From: Clarkia xantiana subsp. parviflora
Taxonomy: Eukaryota > Streptophyta > Magnoliopsida > Myrtales > Onagraceae
Reading direction: 5' to 3'
NCBI GenBank assembly: GCA_036873135.1
Contig: JAPTYO010000017.1
Span: forward strand, 1,426,001-1,490,000
Length of the DNA: 64,000 nt
Shown: piece after piece, positions 1 to 10,051 of the stretch
Numbering within the stretch: the first letter of the stretch is position 1
Layout of the letters: each line of letters starts with the position of its first letter
Position numbers and translations under genes: made by a program
The notes under the pieces: generated by a model
Seen by the model: the letters and a program-made list of their open reading frames with translations, nothing else
Database searches by the model: none
Told to the model about the DNA's origin: nothing

Positions 1-481
1 CGATTTCGCATATCTCGGTCGGGATTTCGTATATCTCGCCCCACGCTCCGCGTATCTTACCCATACTCCACATATCTCGGGCACGCCCTGCGTATCTCGG
101 GGAATTTATCTTTATCTCTAACCGTCTCCCACTACTCTATCTAGTAGGCGGGTTTTTCGGTCTTTATCCTCTGATCACAAGTCCCGACTCCTGTCGGGGA
201 CTCTAGAGTTGTCTCATTCTAGATCACCACCCAGGACCTTTAGTCTCTACGGGACAGGTCCAGCCTCTGCGGGGCTTTATTATCGGGGCCTTTACTAAGG
301 CATATCGGGGCCTACTCGGAGGCTTCTCATCGGGAGCATTCAGCTCATACATCGGGACCTCTAGAGTCGGGGCCCTTCGTGCTGGGCCTCTGGGCCTTCC
401 AGGCTTTTCACGAGGCCCACTGGACCTACTCGCCGTCCATTGACTATTAACGGAGCTAACGATTTACATCGGAACCCATCA
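1..481 (-). mobile_element. Partial LTR of B-family Tat element, cut by window edge
   Basis: This is the reverse complement of the first part of the LTRs at 6677-7438 and 55354-56111. Its outer edge is at 481, where the sequence reads ACCCATCA. The bases beyond 481 are not a polypurine tract, so 481 is the outer end of a 5' LTR whose element lies to the left, or the end of a solo LTR. The family match is seen directly; which LTR it is cannot be decided here. Confidence 0.85.
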
Positions 482-742
482 GGCTCGTGTTTATTTTTTT
501 TAGGAATTGATTCGTCTAGTTTAGTCATGACTCGTGAATGATTTGGTGGGTAATAATGCCTCCTTATACATTGTTTTTTCAGTGATTCCTCATATGTTTA
601 AAAGTAAATGAATAATAATGAAAAAGTATGAGGAACTTATTAGTTACTAAATAATGTTTGGGGTGTTTTCGTTAACACTATCCAATTTGTTAGTTACATT
701 TCCGTTTTATTAGTATTCACTTCCAATTTTACTGTTTAGATA
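482..742. other. AT-rich spacer, nothing recognised
   Basis: Short AT-rich DNA between two LTR pieces. I see no open frame, repeat or RNA gene in it. Confidence 0.6.
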
Positions 743-833
743 TGTTAGATATCTGTCCAATTCGGGTTCGTATTTACATTTCGGGCCTCGCAAAATACCC
801 TAAAACCCGTAAAAGAACTCTTCCGCAGATACC
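743..833 (+). mobile_element. Truncated 5' end of an R-family LTR
   Basis: It begins TGTTAGATATCTGTCCAATT and follows, in the opposite orientation, the inner end of the R-element LTRs at 27595-28187 and 33796-34414. The match stops where the LTR of element A begins at 834, so A probably inserted into an R-family LTR. Confidence 0.6.
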
Positions 834-974
834 TGATGGGTTTCGATATAGCCGTTAGGCCCATTAACGACGAGTAAACGGTGAAGTAGGCCCACTGGGT
901 TCCAAAAGAGGCCTAGAGGGCCAATATGAGGGGTCCGGACAAGGTCGGTCCCGACATATGAGCTGGACGCTCGC

Positions 975-1099
975 GATGATATGCCTTTAAGTAGGCCCCG
1001 ATGATATGCCTTTAAGTAGGCCCCGATGATATGCCTTTAAGTAGGCCCCGATGATATGCCTTTAAGTAGGCCCTGATGTAACGCCTTTGAGTAGGCCCC
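975..1099 (+). repeat. 25-bp minisatellite inside the LTR of element A
   Basis: Five head-to-tail copies of a 25-bp unit, starting GATGATATGCCTTTAAG and ending GTAGGCCCC, begin at 975, 1000, 1025, 1050 and 1075. The last is the most diverged. The D-family LTR has about three related copies (around 42540-42625) and B-family LTRs have degenerate ones. Confidence 0.9.
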
Positions 1100-1357
1100 G
1101 ATGTTGAATCCCTGAGGATGTTGGCCCTGTCCCGATGACGAGGGGCCCCGAACGGTGACCAAAGGAGATAACTCTGGAGTCCCCGACATCCGTCGGGACT
1201 TGCCACTAGAGGATGAGGCCGAGAAACACGCCCACTATCAGCGTAGTGGGGAAGTGGCCTGAAAAGACGGAACATGGGCAAGTGGCTGAGATATATGGAG
1301 TGTGGTTTAACTGCCCCTGGCAGTTATCTCAACAGGTAACTGGGGTAACTCCTCCCC

Positions 1358-1366
1358 TATATAAAG
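1358..1366 (+). promoter_or_regulatory. TATA box of LTR A
   Basis: TATATAAAG lies in the 3' third of the LTR, as expected for a retrotransposon promoter. The same context recurs in LTR B at 55903-55910 and, reversed, in LTR C at 6881-6890. Confidence 0.7.
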
Positions 1367-1561
1367 GAATGAGTTACCTCAGGATCGATACATTGACATT
1401 CACATATACTGATAGACTTGCCTACATCGAGATACTCATTTAAGCATCGGATAGGGATTATGGGTCACCGCCCGGTCTATCACCTTTTGCAGGATTACTT
1501 GGAGCAAAGGAGTTCGGACTTCCGTCAAGAACGTGCCGGAGTTCCAACCGTGATCCAACAT

Positions 1562-1580
1562 TGGCGCCGTCTGTGGGAAT
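1562..1580 (+). other. Primer-binding site of element A
   Basis: TGGCGCCGTCTGTGGGAA starts one base after the LTR end. The TGG start fits pairing with the CCA end of a tRNA. B, C and D have the same site. I have not assigned the tRNA. Confidence 0.8.
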
Positions 1581-1615
1581 CGTAACAAAAAACAAAGATA
1601 GCTTCTACCCGATCG

Positions 1616-4600
1616 ATGGCTGGCAAGCAAAAGAAGAAACAAGGACAATCCGGCGGTTCCAGCCATCCTGCTGGAACTCTGAATTCAGGGCTGCCGGAGC
1701 GCAGTGTTGATCAGAATGATCCTTCCCCTGCTGGTTCCCAAACAGGGGGGCATCATGACTATCACGATGATTCCATTCGAAACTCGTTGGAGGACAGGGA
1801 AGAGATCCCGAGGAAGGACCAGGATGCTCCTACAAGGGTGGACTTGGCAAAGGCTGTGATGGATGCCATGCCGATATTCCTGGAGACAATGGAGGCTCTC
1901 CTGGACCGAAGGGAGGCTGCTAAGAAGAAGAAGGAAGAGTTGCCTCCGCCTCCGCCGAGGGAGAATCGGGAAGGGCAGGAAGCCCAACCCGAGCACCAGG
2001 ACAAGGGCAAGGAGCCCGCTCAGTCGGAGCAGTTCGTGATTGATGGGCCTGGACCGGTGCAGCATAGGACCATCCCTCTTAATGGTCCTATCACCCCCGA
2101 CCAGGTGGTGAAGATTGTGAACATCTGTATGGGGGACCAGAAGAAGATGATGTCGGAGCTGAGGGATCGATCCACTCATCCCTTTGTCCCCCGATTGGTG
2201 AACACCACTGCCCCGCCAGGACTTGGTATCCCGACAATCAAGGAGTATGATGGCGAGGGAGATCCAGTTCGCCATGTCCTGAAGCATGTTATGGCTTGTC
2301 TAGGCAGAAGCCCGGATGACAAGCGTCCCTCGAAGTCGGACAAGCGGGAGGACCGTTACACTCCTCTCATTTGCTCCATGGGTGCTGTGTTGGCGGTGAT
2401 GGACCGACAGGGTATCGCCAGGTACCCCCCGAAGAAGGATAGAGAGTTCATGGGAGCTCGCACCGATCGTTATTGTCGTTTCCATCGCGCCAGCGGTCAC
2501 GACACTAACCACTGTCAGGAGTTGAAGAAGGAGATTAAGAAGTTGATCCAGAGGGGGAAGCTCAAGGAATTTGTGGCTGGGCAACGGGGCCGATCCCGGT
2601 CCCGTTCCCGATCCCGCGATCGGTCCCCGAAGAAGGAGAAGCCCGAGTCTTCCAATGCTCGCAAGGAGAAGCGGGGAACCATTAGTGTGATCCATGGAGG
2701 ATTTGCTGCAGGAGGTGACACCACGGCATCTCGAGAGGTCTATGCTTCTCGAATTCCTATTGCTGTGGTGCTGGGTAAGAGGGCCCGAACTTGGACTCCG
2801 AAGGAAGAAATGGTGATTCCCTTCTCAGCGGAGGACCTGATAGCTGTGGAGACCCCGCACGATGATGCTTTGGTCGTGACCCTAAACGTGGATGGATACG
2901 AGACGAAGCGAATCTTGATAGATGGAGGGAGCTCCTCCGATATTTTGTTCATGGACGCGCTGGAGGCCATGGGAAAAACCAAGAAGGATCTGAAGCATGC
3001 GGACTTCCCGATGGTCGGATTTTCCGGCTCTACCTCTTACCCGGTGGGGATGATTACCTTACCGGTCGAGTTCGGTAGTGGTTGGAAGTCAGAGAAGAGG
3101 GACGTGGAGTTCGTGGTGGTCGAGTCTGCGGGGACTTACAATGCAATTATTGGGAGGACCACCATCAACCCGATGGGGGCAATTGCCTCAACTGTCCATC
3201 AGAAGATGAAGTTTCCGACCGACCATAGAGTCGGGGAGGTCCAGGGCGATCAGGTGGCCTCCAGGAAGTGCTATGTCAATGCCAGTCGAAGAAGGAATCG
3301 GGAGGCTATGACTATTTTCCAGACTGATGCTGATCCCCGAGAGGAGTTTGGGCGTCCCGCCCCGATGGAGGATTTGAAGGAGGTCGAGATCGATGGACCT
3401 CAGAGGAAGGTAAAGATCAGGTCCGCTCTGTCTGAGGAGAAGGCCCAAGAACTGATTGATTTGTTGAAGGAGTTCAAGGAGCTGTTTGCCTGGTCCCCGA
3501 GTGACATGCTAGGAATCAGCTCCGATGTGATTACTCATAAGCTGAAGATTGACCCCGCAATCAAGCCGATTACACAGAGAAGGCGCCCGATGGGTGCCGA
3601 CAAGAAGATCGCGATCCAGCAAGAGGTGGGCAGGTTGCTCGATGCTGGATTTATTAAGGAGCTCCGATTCCAGACCTGGGTCGCCAACCCAGTCCTGGTG
3701 AAAAAGAGCAATGGCAAGTGGCAGATGTGTGTTGATTTCCGCGACCTGAACAAAGCATGCCCGAAGGATTGCTATCCACTCCCGAGGATCGACCAGCTGG
3801 TGGATGCCACATCGGGACATGAGTTGGTGAGCTTTATGGATGCCTACTCCGGCTACAATCAGATCAAGATGTCCAAGGAGGATGCCCCCCACATTGCTTT
3901 TTATGCCGATAGTGACATCTATCACTATGATGTCATGCCTTTTGGACTGATCAATGCAGGTGCAACTTATCAGAGGATGGTGAACAAGCTGTTCGGGGAT
4001 ATGCTAGGAAAAACGATGGAGGCCTATGTGGACGATATGCTGGTGAAGTCCCGACAGGCCGAGGATCATGTTCACAACTTTGCCACAGCGTTTGAGCGGA
4101 TGAGGCTTCATCAAGTTCGCTTGAACCCGACCAAGTGTGCCTTTGGAGTGCACTCAGGTAAGTTTTTGGGCTTCATGGTGAGCCAGAGGGGAATCGAGGT
4201 GAACCCTGAGAAGCTGAAGGCGATCGAGGAGATGAAGTCCCCGACGAACCATCGGGAGGTGCAGGTGCTGAATGGCCGATTGGCCGCGATGAATCGCTTT
4301 CTGTCCAAGGCAAGCGACCGATCCATGCCGTTCTTTGAAGTGCTGAGGGCCAACAAGAAGTTCGAGTGGACTGCCAAGTGCAAAGAGGCGTTCCAGGCAC
4401 TCAAGCAGCACCTCCGCACCCTCCCGCCGTTGGCGAAGCCCATTTCAGGCGAGCCACTCTATCTGTATTTGGTTGTTTCTGATTTTGCTGTCAGCTCTGT
4501 CTTAGTGAAAGTCGTAGAGGGTAACCAAGTCCCCGTCTATTATGTAAGCAAGGCACTCGCCAAGTCTGAAATGAATTATCCCGCCGTTGAGAAGTATCTT

Positions 4601-4939
4601 TATGCGTTGATTGTTACTGCTCGGAAGCTGAGACCTTACTTCCATGCGCATGAGATTACTGTTTTGACGAATCAGCCCCTGAAACATTTTTTGAACCGAC
4701 CTGATGCGTCGGGGAGATTAGTGAAATGGGCAGTCGAGCTTAGTGAGTTCCGCATTCACTTTGCTCCGAGAACGGCTATTAAGGGCCAGGCGTTGGAAGA
4801 TTTCATAGCAGAGTCTACAGCCCCCGATCTAGAAGAAGCGGGCCCTGTAGAGGGGGCAACCATGGAAGTCCCGATGGCAGAGCAGTCAAAACAGCCCGAT
4901 GACGAAGACACTTGGGAGATGTATACCGATGGCTCCTGA
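1616..4939 (+). CDS. Tat-lineage Ty3/gypsy Gag-protease-RT-RNase H polyprotein (element A), internally deleted
   Basis: The frame of 1107 codons encodes the retrotransposon particle protein and replication enzymes. The start MAGKQKKKQ is the same start seen in fragment D. Visible in order: charged Gag N-terminus; zinc knuckle of the form CxxHx4GHxTxxC at residues 287-300; an RS-rich run at about 325-343; aspartic protease site DGGSSS near 436; RT with YVDD near 804; the first, gypsy-type RNase H up to about 1040. Compared with elements B and C, about 170 residues of the Gag capsid core are missing in frame, between ACLGRSPDD and KRPSKSDKRE. The frame ends with a TGA inside the second RNase H (MYTDGS-stop). 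The deletion and the stop suggest a non-autonomous copy, although protease and RT motifs look intact. Confidence 0.88.
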   Translation: MAGKQKKKQGQSGGSSHPAGTLNSGLPERSVDQNDPSPAGSQTGGHHDYHDDSIRNSLEDREEIPRKDQDAPTRVDLAKAVMDAMPIFLETMEALLDRREAAKKKKEELPPPPPRENREGQEAQPEHQDKGKEPAQSEQFVIDGPGPVQHRTIPLNGPITPDQVVKIVNICMGDQKKMMSELRDRSTHPFVPRLVNTTAPPGLGIPTIKEYDGEGDPVRHVLKHVMACLGRSPDDKRPSKSDKREDRYTPLICSMGAVLAVMDRQGIARYPPKKDREFMGARTDRYCRFHRASGHDTNHCQELKKEIKKLIQRGKLKEFVAGQRGRSRSRSRSRDRSPKKEKPESSNARKEKRGTISVIHGGFAAGGDTTASREVYASRIPIAVVLGKRARTWTPKEEMVIPFSAEDLIAVETPHDDALVVTLNVDGYETKRILIDGGSSSDILFMDALEAMGKTKKDLKHADFPMVGFSGSTSYPVGMITLPVEFGSGWKSEKRDVEFVVVESAGTYNAIIGRTTINPMGAIASTVHQKMKFPTDHRVGEVQGDQVASRKCYVNASRRRNREAMTIFQTDADPREEFGRPAPMEDLKEVEIDGPQRKVKIRSALSEEKAQELIDLLKEFKELFAWSPSDMLGISSDVITHKLKIDPAIKPITQRRRPMGADKKIAIQQEVGRLLDAGFIKELRFQTWVANPVLVKKSNGKWQMCVDFRDLNKACPKDCYPLPRIDQLVDATSGHELVSFMDAYSGYNQIKMSKEDAPHIAFYADSDIYHYDVMPFGLINAGATYQRMVNKLFGDMLGKTMEAYVDDMLVKSRQAEDHVHNFATAFERMRLHQVRLNPTKCAFGVHSGKFLGFMVSQRGIEVNPEKLKAIEEMKSPTNHREVQVLNGRLAAMNRFLSKASDRSMPFFEVLRANKKFEWTAKCKEAFQALKQHLRTLPPLAKPISGEPLYLYLVVSDFAVSSVLVKVVEGNQVPVYYVSKALAKSEMNYPAVEKYLYALIVTARKLRPYFHAHEITVLTNQPLKHFLNRPDASGRLVKWAVELSEFRIHFAPRTAIKGQALEDFIAESTAPDLEEAGPVEGATMEVPMAEQSKQPDDEDTWEMYTDGS

Positions 4940-5410
4940 TATTCAGAAGGATCAGGAGCAGGGTTCGTACTGATACCGCCAGGTGGAGGCGAGCCCCTTC
5001 GATATGCCTTGGCCTTGACGTTTAGGGCCACCAACAATGAAGCTGAATATGAGGCTCTCATCACCGGCCTCAAGATTGCAAAAGGAACGGGAGTTGGTCA
5101 CTTAAAGGTGAAGTGTGATGCTAGCCTGATTGTGAACCAAGTCCAGGGGCGATACGAAGCAAAGAGCCCGATGATGAAAAAGTACCTTCGTGAGGTGCAA
5201 ACCTTGAAGGAGAGTTTCAAGAGCTTCGATATTGAGGCGATCCCGAGGGAGGATAATGTGGAAGCAGATGCCATGAGCAAGTTCGCCTTGGGGGCACCCC
5301 TCGATGAAAGTCGGAAGGTGCACTCTTGGAGAAGGTGATCCTGTCAGCCACCGATCAATTGGAGGTATGTGCCATCGAGACCGGATCAGAAGAGCCCACT
5401 TGGACGATGG
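4940..5410 (+). pseudogene. Second (archaeal-type) RNase H of element A, broken
   Basis: After the TGA at 4937-4939 the same domain continues (SEGSGAGFVL, then NNEAEYEAL, KCDASL and VEADAMSKF), so acidic residues typical of RNase H are still readable. A frameshift follows KVH near 5325. In the shifted frame the text continues as LEKVILSATDQLEVC to EEPTW at about 5405, which is the usual linker toward integrase in Tat elements. Homology to A then stops and antisense Gag of element C begins. Integrase and the 3' end are lost. Confidence 0.8.
5399..5410. other. Head-on junction between elements A (+) and C (-)
   Basis: To the left the sequence reads as pol of A on the plus strand. To the right it reads as gag of C on the minus strand. 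The C homology to element B ends at GTCCAAG on the minus strand. The shared bases CTTGGACGATGG could be read as part of either side, so a short microhomology is possible. Confidence 0.7.
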
Positions 5411-6622
5411 CTTTCCTCTCCCCGATTTCGGGGGATCGAGCTCTCCAGCAGCAATCTTCGACTCCTGGACGTCCATTTGCTGTTTCACCCTCGCTTGCAG
5501 GGCCTCCATACTCCACACGGCCTTCGCGGCCACGCTGTGCATCAGATCGGAGCCGTATGGAGCGCTCAAGTTCCGCAGGAAAGTACGGATTGTTTCTCCC
5601 TCCGAGATTTCTTCATCAATCTCCGCAGCACTAGCAGTGAACCGTTGGTAGTAGTATGCCAACGATTCATCGGGTCTCTGCACCACCTGGGTCAAGGACC
5701 TCACACTCTTCAGAAGACGCCTCCGACCTTGGTACTGCTTGATGAAGCGATCGTGCATATCAGCCCAACACGTGATGCATCCTGGCGGGAGGCTGTAGAA
5801 CCAAGTCATGGCCCTTTCTCCCAGGGTTATCGGGAACAATGAGCATATGAGGTCATCATTTGAAGTCCTACCCATACAGGCCTGGACGTGTTTTTGAACA
5901 TGGCGAACTGGGTCCCCTTCACCATCATACTCCTTGATAGTCGGAATACCTAGCCCGAGCGGGGCGACGGTATCGATTAGCCGCGGCACGAAAGGGTGGC
6001 TGGACCGATCCCTTAACTCCGATGTCATCTGCTTCTGATCACCCATGCAGATGCTAACGATCTTCACCACCTGATCGGGGGTGATGGGACCATTCAGGGG
6101 AATGGTCCTATTTTGCACCGGACCTGGGCCGTCGACCACGAACTTCTCCTGGTGTGCCGGTTCCTTACCCTTGCTCCTGGGCGGAACCTCCTGTTCCTCT
6201 GGGTCCACCCTCGGTGGGGGTGGTGGTAATTCTTCTCGCGGAGGCAGATCCTCCGCCCTCTTTGCGGCCTCTCTTTTGTCCAGCAAGGCCTCCATGGCAG
6301 CCAAGAACATGGGCATAGCGTCTGCTACTGCCTTGGTCAACTCCGAGTTCGAAGACGACCCTTCCTCCCTTCGCGGGACTCTTTCTCCTCCATGGCCCAC
6401 GGGGTTTGGGGGAGCCTCATCTTCCTCCCTGCGCGGGACATCCTGCCTGTTCCTTTCTGTGTCTCGGACTGAGACCTCATAGCCATCACCCTGCCCCCCT
6501 GTCTGGGAAAGAGCGGGGTTCTCACCTTGTTCAGCAACACGTTCCGGCAACGGGGAATTCACAGTTCCTGCGGGACGAGAACTGCCAGCCTGAACTTGCT
6601 TCTTCTTGCCACCACCGGCCAT
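5405..6622 (-). CDS. Gag of B-family Tat element C, 3' truncated
   Basis: The frame starts MAGGGKKKQVQ, the same start as element B, and is open through the N-terminal region and the capsid core (LGERAMTWFYSLPPG). It ends its homology after GKPSSK, at the junction with A. Beyond that the open frame runs on to 5102 as chance antisense of A. It lacks the zinc knuckle and all of pol. C keeps the 5 bases deleted in the gag of B (the EYDGEGDPV context) and a tryptophan codon where B has TAG, so it serves as an undamaged reference for the B gag. It lies directly downstream of its own LTR and primer site. Confidence 0.85.
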
Positions 6623-6656
6623 TGATCTGGTAGAAACTATCTTGAATTTTTGTAAG

Positions 6657-6675
6657 TTTCCCACAGACGGCGCCA
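6657..6675 (-). other. Primer-binding site of element C
   Basis: Reverse complement of TGGCGCCGTCTGTGGGAA, one base inside the LTR boundary. Identical to the sites of A and B. Confidence 0.8.
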
Positions 6676-6676
6676 A

Positions 6677-7438
6677 TGTTGGATCACGGGCGAAGCTCCG
6701 TTACGTCCTTGACGGAAAGCTTTGGACTCCTGGGCTCCGCGTAATCCTGCAAAAGGGGATGACTTGGGTGGTGACCCAGAATCCCTCTCTGATGCTTAAA
6801 TGAGTATGATGATCAATGGGTGGTAAGCAAACGTCTAAGTTCGTATTAGAGAGTGTGCGTTTTCTGGGGTAACTTCCTCCCTTATATAGGAGGAGGAGTT
6901 GCTCAGTTACCTGTGACCATGCTTGGCCGTTGTGCCCATGATTCCGTGCATCTCGCCACGGTTCCGTATATCTCGGTTGAGATTCCATATATCTCGCCCC
7001 ACGCTCCGCATATCTTACCCGTACTCCGCGTATCTCGGGCACGCCCTGCGTATCTCGGGGGATTTATCTCTATCTCTAACCGTCTCCCACTACTCTATCT
7101 AGTAGGCGGGTTTCTCGGTCTTTATCCTCTGATCACAAGTCCCGACTCCTGTCGGAGACTCTAGAGTTGTCTTATTCTAGATCACCACCCAGGACCTTCA
7201 GTCTCTACGGGACAGGTCCAGCCTCCGCGGGGCTTTATTATCGGGGCCTTTACTAAGGCATATCGGGGCCTACTCAGAGGCTGCTCGTCGGGAGCATTCA
7301 GCTCATACATCGGGACCGCTAAAATCGGGACCCTTCGTGCTGGGCCTCTAGGTCTTCCAGGCTTTTCACGAGGCCCACTGGATCTACTCGCCGTCCATTG
7401 GCTGTTAACGGGGCTAACGATTACGTCGGAACCCATCA
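6677..7438 (-). mobile_element. 5' LTR of element C
   Basis: 762 bp, bounded by TGTTGGATCAC on the left and ACCCATCA on the right as seen on the plus strand. It matches the LTR of element B over its full length. A reversed TATA box is at 6881-6890. The outer flank is TTGAT, which differs from the flank of A (ATACC). A and C therefore look like separate insertions joined later. Confidence 0.88.
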
Positions 7439-7796
7439 TTGATGACGAAATTTTCAGCAAGTTTCATAATTCTTAGATCATACAGTGGGATTTTGCTAAT
7501 GACAAAATTTATAATCATACATAAATAAAGTAATCCTTCAAAACAATACATTATTTAACACCAAACATGCCATTTAGCTGAATCAAAACATCATATTGGT
7601 TGCTAACTTAGTTGCTCTATCTTCTTCATAAACAAAGGAGAAGTTTCTTTCGTCAAAATTGTACATATATATACATACAAATGAATGTCTATTAAATAAA
7701 TATATATTAAAATATAGTATACCAACCAGACTTATCATTTTCAACACTTCAATTGATTCTGCTGTGATCGTGATTTCTCTCTACATTCAATCTTAA
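7439..7796. other. AT-rich spacer, nothing recognised
   Basis: No open frame or repeat of note. It leads into a PPR-like gene fragment. Confidence 0.5.
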
Positions 7797-8010
7797 TCAA
7801 TACATAGACAAGAAGTTTATACCATCGTCTTCTTCAACTGGAATAACATTCTTCACCTCCATTCTGCTCGAAATCTTTTCAGCATCATCAAACTTTCCAT
7901 TAACGTTCAGCTCACTCAAAAGGGTATTGACAGATCCAAGTCTGGCTCCAAACTCTTTTCCATCTCATCAAGCAGTGAAGTTGCAACATCGAAAGAGTCA
8001 TTCTCATAGA
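7797..8010 (-). pseudogene. Fragment of a pentatricopeptide-repeat (PPR) protein gene
   Basis: On the minus strand the text reads DVATSLLDEMEK. After a one-base deletion it continues GSVNTLLSELNVNGKFDDAE and then KISSRMEVKNVIPVE, ending at a stop at 7797-7799. The spacing and residues (TLLSEL, GKFDDAEKI) look like one to two PPR motifs; PPR proteins are organellar RNA-binding proteins in plants. The frameshift and short length mark it as a relic. Family assignment is by recognition only. Confidence 0.5.
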
Positions 8011-8231
8011 ATTCCTTATTATTAGTTTTTATGCTCTTTAGTTATGCATATTAAACTCCATATAATACATGTTTGAAAATTAAAAGAAAAATGTAAGAAC
8101 AAATAAAAATCTAATGTATACTCTACAGAAGGTCTATTGTTGACTCTCTAGAGGGAAATCTAAGCATATGTCCTACTCATACCTATTCAATGTCAAAATT
8201 CCCAAACAATAGGCATTCCAACATGATAATA
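8011..8231. other. AT-rich flank of the MULE
   Basis: No feature seen. It ends at the left copy of the 9-bp target duplication. Confidence 0.5.
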
Positions 8232-8240
8232 TAAATCAAA
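8232..8240. repeat. Left target-site duplication of the MULE
   Basis: TAAATCAAA, repeated exactly at 10052-10060 on the other side of the element. Confidence 0.85.
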
Positions 8241-8439
8241 GGGAATGGCTAAAATATGCTCGACCGTATATTCAGTCGATTTTACCACCGTCGGATTTAA
8301 AATTTCGAGATTTGTGTAGCTCAAATAGTCCCTTCTTTACAGCCCGGACAGCCCGAATTAGGTAGTTCTCTCTCTTCCTTTATTTCTCTTCCTTTTTACT
8401 TTACGCTAGACAAAAACATCTCAACTTGTTTATTTCTTT

Positions 8440-8445
<6 letters not shown>

Positions 8446-8484
<39 letters not shown>
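8446..8484. repeat. (TA)n microsatellite
   Basis: About 19 TA dinucleotides inside the left arm of the MULE. Confidence 0.9.
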
Positions 8485-8489
<5 letters not shown>

Positions 8490-8639
8490 TTTATGCATAT
8501 ACACGCTACTTCCAATTTGCATACACTACTTCGAAATACATTTACATATACATACCATACATCTACTATAGAGTATATAAGTTGATATGCTCACATTGCA
8601 TCTTGTTACTTACACTTGCATTTACTTCCATCATATCAT

Positions 8640-8860
8640 TAGATGATTGTATAAGGCTATTATATGGTGCATATATCATGTAGTACATGTTACATGGTAT
8701 ATGCACCTTGGTGCACCAAGTTAGGCACATAGGATAGTTAGTCCTAGTTGGTGATCCTTATCACCTAGTATATATAGTTTACCTCTTGCATTGTAATCCC
8801 TAATCATCAATCAACAAATGATTCAACCTACTAAAGTTTATATCTACGCATATATTAGCT
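8640..8860 (+). mobile_element. Possible short LTR-like insertion in the MULE
   Basis: The stretch has a TATA-like run (AGTATATATAG near 8768) followed by a leader ending ATGATTCAACC. This resembles the stretch at 41641-41870, which has CTATATATAG followed by TTGAATCATTT and GGTTCAACC. No boundaries or duplicated flanks are visible. It may be two copies of one small element or a coincidence of AT-rich promoter sequence. Confidence 0.3.
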
Positions 8861-9087
8861 AATTTATTTCTTTTATAAATAATATTAGAAAATTATAATG
8901 TATAGTATAAGTATATGTTTAGGTAGTTTTATAATTTTTTCTTAAAAATATATATTGAGTTGGATAAACGATTTAGTCTGTTAAACATAGTAAATAAGTT
9001 TAGTTAGTTTCATGATTTTTTTTCTAAAAACTTAATGGGGTGGTCAAACAGTATGGCTGGGTGAATCCTTAAGCGCAAATTAATTTG

Positions 9088-9090
<3 letters not shown>

Positions 9091-9141
<51 letters not shown>
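9091..9141. repeat. (AT)n microsatellite
   Basis: About 25 AT dinucleotides near the centre of the MULE. Confidence 0.9.
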
Positions 9142-9145
<4 letters not shown>

Positions 9146-10051
9146 TTTTCATCCAAATGACGATTTTGTAATAGTTGAATACCGAAATATCAGATATTTA
9201 ATTCTGTAACTAAAATATATGTGTAGTCGACTCCCATTGCGTACCGGGCTTTACTCGATTGTTATTCACGTCACGTAATCAGTTTATAACTAATAATTAA
9301 CATAATTAAAAAAATTACCTTTATGTCATGTGAATTTGAAAATTGTGCCTACGGATAGGCCGGTAAACACCAGAGATGATTGATTTTTAAACTTATTTGG
9401 TTGGTGAACGGTTTGGCTGGGTTTATTAGACCATATTGTTCATCAAAACCAATAGATTAAAACAAAAATATATATATTAAAATTACTTAAAAATAAATTC
9501 AATACGTGAAAGGTATTAACGTACATACATATTTTATTACAAATTTAGTATTTCCGTATTCAGCTATCATTAAATTTTTATTTGAGTGAAAAATTTAACA
9601 TACATATTTCAAATGTTTGAACTCTAAGTTCACTCAGCTATACTGTTCACCCACATCAATAGGCTGTTAGAAAAAGAATCATATAATTATATAAACTTAT
9701 TTGTTATTTAACCGATTAAATCATTTGTCTAATCCAATATATTTTTTTATTTAAAAAAAACTACCTAAACATATACCGTAATTATATGAAATTTTTAATT
9801 ATTTAAGAAAGTAAAAAATTAGTTAAAAACACGTAATATATATATATATAGAGAGAAATAAGTTTATATATATAATCAGTCGTAAATTAGTTTTCTTTAA
9901 ACAATTAACACGGGTTGAGAATTTGTCTATCTAGAGATAAGACAAAAAAGAAATAGAGATAACGAAGAAAGAGAGAGAACAAGCTATATCGGGCTATTCG
10001 GCCTGGAGAGAATCGACTGCGTATACAGTCGAGTCTCTTTTAGCCGTTCCC

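Larger units (their letters stand above)
834..1560 (+). mobile_element. 5' LTR of Tat element A
   Basis: The LTR starts TGATGGGTTTCGATA and ends GTGATCCAACA directly before a primer-binding site, giving 727 bp. It contains a 25-bp tandem array (975-1099) and a TATA box (1358-1366). It matches the LTR of fragment D (42084-42760) closely and the B-family LTRs more distantly. The five bases to its left are ATACC. No 3' LTR exists here because the element is cut at about 5405. Confidence 0.88.
8241..10051. mobile_element. Non-autonomous Mutator-like element with foldback arms
   Basis: The ends are inverted repeats. The left end reads GGGAATGGCTAAAATATGC and the right end, reversed, reads GGGAACGGCTAAAAGAGAC; similarity goes on for about 40 bp with some mismatches. 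Further inverted similarity links about 8890-9070 with about 9620-9800. The element is flanked by a perfect 9-bp duplication (TAAATCAAA), which is the Mutator signature. There is no transposase frame, so it must have moved with enzyme from elsewhere. The left arm is longer than the right because of inserted DNA (about 8410-8870) that includes a TA microsatellite and an LTR-like stretch. Confidence 0.85.

Noticed and set aside
1685..2287. 200-codon open frame on the minus strand opposite gag of element A
   Set aside because: It is a mirror of the GC-rich, codon-biased gag and carries no recognisable motif. Similar shadow frames occur opposite most coding parts of A, B and C.
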